From Flavobacteriales bacterium (lineage in GTDB: Bacteria; Bacteroidota; Bacteroidia; Flavobacteriales_F; PHOS-HE28): DNA of 64,000 bases. The notes under the pieces were generated by a model. The model had not been told where the DNA came from, ran no database searches, and saw only the letters and a program-made list of their open reading frames with translations. The position numbers and the translations under genes are program-made. Where the stretch lies: assembly GCA_016717305.1 (NCBI GenBank), contig JADKFY010000008.1, positions 62,001 to 126,000 of the forward strand, read 5' to 3'. Each line of letters opens with the position of its first letter. Position 1 is the first letter of the stretch. Shown in pieces: positions 59,867 to 64,000 of this stretch.

Positions 59867-60056
59867 GCACGGTTCGGCTTTTGCGACGATGAAGGTACTA
59901 TCAAATTCCGGTAAATTGTCAAGTGGCGGCGAACAGGTTATCCACCGCCATGCTCACCTGTTGATAAGTCGAACGGTAGTGCATCTGGATAGATACATGA
60001 TCGGGAAAAATTAACAGGATCACCCAGTGTTGATCTGAGCTTCCCGCGGCCACGTC

Positions 60057-60720
60057 TTACTGCACGAACTTGCGTTCAACCACCTGCATAACCTCCTTTG
60101 TTGCTGAATTAGCGACATAGGCCACCAAGGCGCAATTATTGGGTTGCAATACATTGGGCGGCAAGGTGTATGCGAACGATAGCGAGGTAGTATCACCCGC
60201 GGCAAGGGTGCCTGTAATAACCGGGTCGCCATAAGGGCCGTTCAAATTGCCACGTAGCACATGGCGGTGATCATAGTCTTCGATCTCCGGCGGCGATATC
60301 CGCGCATCCAATTGCCAGTCGGTAATATGGTCCTCTGTAAGATAGATCACCAAATTGTGGTCCCCGGCAACATCGTTCAACGCGATCACTCTGGCCGTAA
60401 CATTGACCTGATTGGTGGTCGCGTTGTAGGAGAAGCAGGCCAATTGGACATCCATATCGGCGGGTTGCCCAATTATTTCGGCCACTGCCGCGCCCCAAGC
60501 CCCATCACTCAGGAGCGTGATCCACTGTATTCCTTTCGACTAACTGCACCAACGGGCAGAAAGCCGATCTGGAAATCTTGAGCGTATGTATTGCCGGCAT
60601 CGGTGCGGAAGTCCGTGTCAACACTAGTCCGGAACCACCGGGCACTATGGGTTCCTTCACGATATCGCAACCGACCATGGTCAGCACAGCGAAGAATGAT
60701 ACAAGGATGAAATACCTCAT
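60057..60720 (-). pseudogene. Omp28-related outer-membrane lipoprotein, internally deleted and frame-broken
   Basis: Lipoprotein signal M-R-Y-F-I-L-V-S-F-F-A-V-L-T-M-V-G-C at the N-terminus. The family-typical C-terminal region (60485-60057) is in frame: Y-N-A-T-T-N-Q-V-N-V-T-A-R-V-I-A, L-V-I-Y-L-T-E-D-H-I-T-D-W-Q, H-R-H-V-L-R-G-N-L-N-G. A middle piece (F-R-T-D-A-G-N-T-Y-A-Q-D-F near 60610-60530) is in another frame. The thioredoxin-like portion expected in between, with its Y-T-G-H-x-C-x-x-C-P motif, is missing: V-P-G-G-S-G runs straight into D-T-D-F-R-T. So roughly 60-100 residues are absent as well as two frame changes. Follows DUF6029 in the envelope cluster. Confidence 0.7.
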
Positions 60721-60725
60721 GTCGG

Positions 60726-62435
60726 TCAGAATGTACTGGTGATGGATAGGGTAAGTCCGTTAGCCGCAGGTACCTGTCTGCACACGCCGCCCACGCAAAA
60801 GATACCGGCGCGCTGCCTACCATAGTTCACTTGGAAACGTGTGCCACTGCGGATATAGCCTACTGAAGCGATCGGGTAATGCAGCCGATCAGGGGCCTCG
60901 ACCTTGCCGTCCTTTTCGAACGTAGGTGCAGTGGTCACGTAATTGAATTGGTCCATTACGGCGAGGAACCAGTGCGGACTGAAGGTGAATTCGGCCAGAC
61001 CGGTAACCCAATTCCCGTGGTCCTGCTTGGTGCTCAGGTGCTGCAATTCGAAGCGCAGGGAGTTCTTCTCGCTGAAGTTGTGCAGTCCCTCCAAGACGAA
61101 CATGTCCGCATAGACCACCTTTTGTCCCGCCTTCCCTTGGATCACATCTATGTCGTACGTGAAGTTGAGGTAGGTGAGGGCCAGCTGCCAGGTGGGGCTC
61201 AGCTTCCTTCTGATCTCGATATTGATGTCCTGGAAATACATGCGATCGAGGTTCGGTGTGAAGAACTTGGACGAGTACCCGTAAATTTTAGTGGTGTCGT
61301 CGGCCAATCCGAGCCGGGTGGTATCAAGTCCAAAGGCCACGGAATAGTTAACGGCGATCTTGGTCCCGTATTTTCCGCCCAATTTTGAGCCTTTCTTGAT
61401 CTTCCAGAAGACCTCCCCTTGGCCACTCACCTCGCCGTTGGGCTGTGTCGCGTAGGGGTAAAGGGTAGCTGGCAAATTATAGGTGTGTTGTTTGGTGAGT
61501 GGTGGCAGGTAATTGATGTTGAGGTCGAACGGTGTTGTCGCAGCGCGGTTGCTTTGAAAGAACATGTTGTCGAAACTGTGTGCACCAACGCTGGCCCCGA
61601 ATCCCTTTACACTGTAAGTAAGGTTGGCCATTAATGCTTGACCGTTCTTGTAGATGTTCCCGTTCCGGTTATTGGGGTCGTTCACTTTGTAGGCGTATTC
61701 CGTGTAGAAGTTCAATTTGGAGGTGGTGTAGTTCAACCGAAAGGAACCTGCTGCCACGTTCTCTGGTAACACCAATGTGCTCACATCATCGCGTTGGTAC
61801 TTGCTCACAAAGCTTCCGCCGATGATCAGGTTGCCCGCATGCGTCCACGCACTATCGAGCAATTCGGCCAGGCTCACTTCGGCATCCAACCCCCGCACAA
61901 TGCCGGGTCCTTTGGTGAAGCCATTGTCAAAGGCGGCACGTTGTTGACCCATGATCCCCTTCAAATAGACCCCACGGTAGGGTTTGTATTTGAGCCGCAC
62001 GCCATCTATGGCATTGTCCACACCAAGGTAGCGTTCCTCGTAACTACGAAAAATGAGTCCTTGGCCGAATTGCTCAAAGAAATTACCCACGGTGATCTCC
62101 AGATCGCTCACCGTGAATTTCGCGTAACGGTAGCCGATGCCGGTTCCTTGGTAAGGTTGTCCCGCAGGGTATCCGGCCAATGAGGGGTTGTAGCTCTCGA
62201 GCCTTGCCCCAACTTCAAAATTGCCATGTGTGGCGATGAAGTTGGCCCACGCATTGTTGCCGAAACGTTGCGGAGGCACCACGGCCCCGATCGCCGAGTC
62301 GATGTTGTAGTACTGTACATCGGTACTGAAATTACCATGGATCTGGGTGCCTCCTTGAGCCGTCGCCGTAGTTGTAATCGTGGCAAGTAGGAGCACCAGC
62401 AAGAAGGAAGCAAGCAGTCTGTCCACGAGGGACAT
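60726..62435 (-). CDS. DUF6029 family outer-membrane protein
   Basis: 569 aa from M-S-L-V-D-R-L-L-A-S-F. Signal peptide, then a large barrel-like protein; early motif Q-I-H-G-N-F-S-T-D-V-Q-Y-Y-N-I-D-S-A-I-G, then G-N-F-F-E-Q-F-G-Q-G-L-I-F-R-S-Y-E-E-R-Y-L-G-V-D-N-A-I-D-G is the family's best-conserved stretch. The C-terminus T-L-S-I-T-S-T-F ends in Phe as barrel proteins do. Function unknown; DUF6029, Omp28 and a TlpA-like protein form a recurrent cluster in Bacteroidota. An in-frame Met at 62453 is 6 codons upstream. Confidence 0.85.
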   Translation of the reverse strand: MSLVDRLLASFLLVLLLATITTTATAQGGTQIHGNFSTDVQYYNIDSAIGAVVPPQRFGNNAWANFIATHGNFEVGARLESYNPSLAGYPAGQPYQGTGIGYRYAKFTVSDLEITVGNFFEQFGQGLIFRSYEERYLGVDNAIDGVRLKYKPYRGVYLKGIMGQQRAAFDNGFTKGPGIVRGLDAEVSLAELLDSAWTHAGNLIIGGSFVSKYQRDDVSTLVLPENVAAGSFRLNYTTSKLNFYTEYAYKVNDPNNRNGNIYKNGQALMANLTYSVKGFGASVGAHSFDNMFFQSNRAATTPFDLNINYLPPLTKQHTYNLPATLYPYATQPNGEVSGQGEVFWKIKKGSKLGGKYGTKIAVNYSVAFGLDTTRLGLADDTTKIYGYSSKFFTPNLDRMYFQDINIEIRRKLSPTWQLALTYLNFTYDIDVIQGKAGQKVVYADMFVLEGLHNFSEKNSLRFELQHLSTKQDHGNWVTGLAEFTFSPHWFLAVMDQFNYVTTAPTFEKDGKVEAPDRLHYPIASVGYIRSGTRFQVNYGRQRAGIFCVGGVCRQVPAANGLTLSITSTF

Positions 62436-62607
62436 GCAGTGAACGTATGTCATAGCGAAAAGGAAAGACGATGAGAATTTCCCGAAAGGGAAACGTACTC
62501 GCTTTGCGGCTACAAGAACGTGAATATCATTGGTTCAAGATCGATCGGCACGTGCAACTCGGATCCATACTATTGGACCCCAGATGGCTGGAGACGACGG
62601 TCAAGTT

Positions 62608-62652
62608 CCAACAAGAAAAGGCCGACCCCTTGGATCGGCCTTTTCTTGTTGG
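62608..62652. terminator. Bidirectional terminator, 18-bp perfect stem
   Basis: Arms 62608-62625 and 62635-62652 are perfectly complementary (CCAACAAGAAAAGGCCGA and its reverse complement), loop CCCCTTGGA. The A-rich and T-rich flanks suit both strands. It separates the TlpA gene from DUF6029. Confidence 0.9.
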
Positions 62653-62703
62653 TTCAGCAAGTGACCCAAGCTCTCGAGCCGGACCAACTTATGCAGTTAA
62701 ATG

Positions 62704-63198
62704 TTAGTTCTTGGAGGTAAGCTCCAATACCTTCTTGAACAATTCGTTCTCGTCCCCGGGTTCGTAATTGTTGTGCTGGTAGACAATTGCACCGTTACCA
62801 TCGACCAGAAAAGTGTGCGGAATGTTGTTCACGTTCAAAGCACGCTTAAAATCACCGTTGGGGTCCAAGTAGAATTCAAAATCCCAATCCTGTCCGTTCA
62901 CGTATGGAGACACTCGAGCCATGCTGCGGCTGTCATCAATGGAAATGGCGATCAGCTTCACCCCGGTCTTTTCCTGCCATCCTTCATATTTCTCGGCAAT
63001 GGCTTGAAGTTCGCGTTTACAAGGTGCGCACCATGTTGCCCAGAAGTTGATGATGTATGGTTTGCCGTCGTTGCTGAAGGAGCCGGTATCGATCTTCTTA
63101 TTGGCGAGGTCTTGCACCGAAACAGAAGGGACCTTGCCTTGCGCGTTGGCCGCGAATGCAAGTGATAGGAATGCGAAAGTGGTGAGGATGATCTTCAT
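62704..63198 (-). CDS. TlpA-like thiol-disulfide oxidoreductase (periplasmic)
   Basis: 164 aa from M-K-I-I-L-T-T. Signal peptide (L-S-L-A-F-A-A-N-A-Q), thioredoxin fold with W-C-A-P-C-K active site, I-N-F-W-A-T, and P-H-T-F-L-V-D (cis-Pro region replaced as in TlpA relatives). Reduces periplasmic thiols or cytochrome c apo-proteins; the many c-type cytochromes here make that a reasonable client set (inference). The frame extends to 63258. Confidence 0.9.
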   Translation of the reverse strand: MKIILTTFAFLSLAFAANAQGKVPSVSVQDLANKKIDTGSFSNDGKPYIINFWATWCAPCKRELQAIAEKYEGWQEKTGVKLIAISIDDSRSMARVSPYVNGQDWDFEFYLDPNGDFKRALNVNNIPHTFLVDGNGAIVYQHNNYEPGDENELFKKVLELTSKN

Positions 63199-63224
63199 GC
63201 GTTTGTCAGGGGTGGGGTCAAAAG

Positions 63225-63273
63225 GAAAGGTCAGCGATCTTGGCAAAGACTGAGCCAAGAAAGCTGACCTTTC
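63225..63273. terminator. Hairpin between TlpA and T9SS genes
   Basis: GAAAGGTCAGC (63225-63235) pairs with GCTGACCTTTC (63263-63273), with an inner stem TCTTGGC / GCCAAGA. It lies about 30 nt beyond the T9SS gene on the minus strand, so it probably ends that transcript. Confidence 0.75.
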
Positions 63274-63303
63274 AGTTCGACGTGAGTATCAATAACGTAC
63301 TTC

Positions 63304-64000
63304 TTACTTGGTGATCGCAATTTGACGTGTCGCGGTCATACCGTCAGCAACGATATTCACGATGTAGCTGCCTTGCGCTAGATCGCTAAGGTCCAACGTA
63401 GTGCGCTGTGCCCCGGCACCGAATCCTTTGGCTTGCTGCATCACGGTCTCACCTACAATGTTCAAAACGGTCATGTTCACCGTGGAGGCACTGCGCAGGT
63501 CCATATTGATGTTCACCAAGCCGGCGGTCGGGTTCGGATAGATCGATAGACCGGTCTCCAAGGTGTTTTCCTCAACGGACGTTGCAGCGTCGGTCAGGAA
63601 AGGCTTGGATTCGATATCGTCAAACTCACCTCCGGTGATGAAATTGGTCCCATTGGCACTAATGCTATAGCTACCGATCCCGTATCCGCAGCAGACCCCA
63701 TCGCCAGCAGAATCATAGATCTCAAAGCGATAGCAGTCATCGTTGTTGAGCGTCCAGGTCTGGTTATAGGTAGTTGCATTCGCGTAGTTCCCAGCAGGGT
63801 CCTGGTAGGCAATGGCCCCTGCTCCATCGAACAGCTTCCAAGTGGTCTCGGCACCGTAGTTATCCGTGAGCAAAGTGAATTGCACCGTAGTACTGGATGC
63901 GACCGTATTGGAACCAACTACCGTATTCGACGCTGTATTGTTAGCTGGCTCGTCATCAGTAGAGGTAATGGTATAGACAATGGTGTTGGTCGGCGCCGTT
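63304..64000 (-). CDS. T9SS-sorted surface protein, C-terminal part (5' end outside window)
   Basis: The minus-strand frame is open to the window edge. Repeated domain with T-L-L-T-D-N-Y-G-A-E-T-T-W-K-L-F-D, then W-T-L-N-N-D-D-C-Y-R-F-E-I-Y-D-S-A-G-D-G-V-C-C-G-Y-G, a pattern found in Bacteroidota secreted proteases and adhesins (DSxGDGxC). The type A sorting tail reads L-S-I-Y-P-N-P-T-A-G-L-V-N, V-G-E-T-V-M and ends R-Q-I-A-I-T-K. Enzyme type cannot be given because the N-terminus is missing. Confidence 0.85.
   Translation of the reverse strand, partial: TAPTNTIVYTITSTDDEPANNTASNTVVGSNTVASSTTVQFTLLTDNYGAETTWKLFDGAGAIAYQDPAGNYANATTYNQTWTLNNDDCYRFEIYDSAGDGVCCGYGIGSYSISANGTNFITGGEFDDIESKPFLTDAATSVEENTLETGLSIYPNPTAGLVNINMDLRSASTVNMTVLNIVGETVMQQAKGFGAGAQRTTLDLSDLAQGSYIVNIVADGMTATRQIAITK

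Overview
The window is about 55% GC and looks like a chromosomal segment of an aerobic Bacteroidota, most likely a Flavobacteriales-type bacterium. Evidence: a complete alternative complex III (act) cluster feeding a caa3/aa3-type oxidase, several proteins with type IX secretion (T9SS) C-terminal tails, DUF6029 and Omp28 envelope genes, LytS/LytT regulators, and promoter elements of the Bacteroidota TTG-N19/21-TAnnTTTG type. No rRNA, convincing tRNA, CRISPR array, insertion sequence or prophage was seen.

Layout. 1-6.8 kb (minus): a HicB-like fragment, a broken DUF4145 gene, and a formate-oxidation/C1 cluster (FDH alpha, 5-formyl-THF cyclo-ligase, NuoE/F-type FDH beta) interrupted by a 67-base pure G tract. 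6.9-8.2 kb: a diheme cytochrome c and a small basic protein. 8.3-11.8 kb (minus): a pentaheme cytochrome with a T9SS tail, a MOSC protein and a queuosine-precursor transporter, with 4-nt overlaps. 12.1-18.6 kb (plus): a MORN/YwqK repeat protein, then rimP-nusA-infB with a hairpin leader. 19-23.8 kb: a LytS-type sensor kinase with beta-propeller, a LytTR response regulator and a second LytTR protein. 24-30.4 kb: four tandem paralogous delta-60-repeat T9SS proteins. 30.7-44 kb: a GEVED-domain protein and an 11-kb operon of beta-barrel-like protein, about 2370-aa surface protein and FN3 protein. 44.2-56.6 kb: SPOR protein, actABCDEF, a newly noticed 52-aa ORF, ctaC, ctaD. 56.7-64 kb: ruvB, queG and an envelope cluster (Omp28-like, DUF6029, TlpA-like, T9SS protein).

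A recurrent property is broken reading frames. HicB-like, DUF4145, FDH alpha, the cyclo-ligase, infB, the sensor kinase, one delta-60 gene, the GEVED gene, the barrel gene, the giant gene, ctaD and the Omp28-like gene each show one or more frame changes where conserved sequence continues in another frame. actC and the Omp28-like gene also seem to lack internal blocks. Because infB and ctaD should be indispensable, many of these are probably consensus indels (long-read style), most dense in the first 4.6 kb. I annotate such genes over their full reconstructed span and state where the frame changes.

The most interesting biology: the tandemly amplified delta-60 surface-protein array beside its own LytS/LytT-like regulators, the three-gene giant surface-protein operon, the overlapping 52-aa membrane ORF between actF and ctaC, and the hairpin signals in the rimP-nusA-infB operon.
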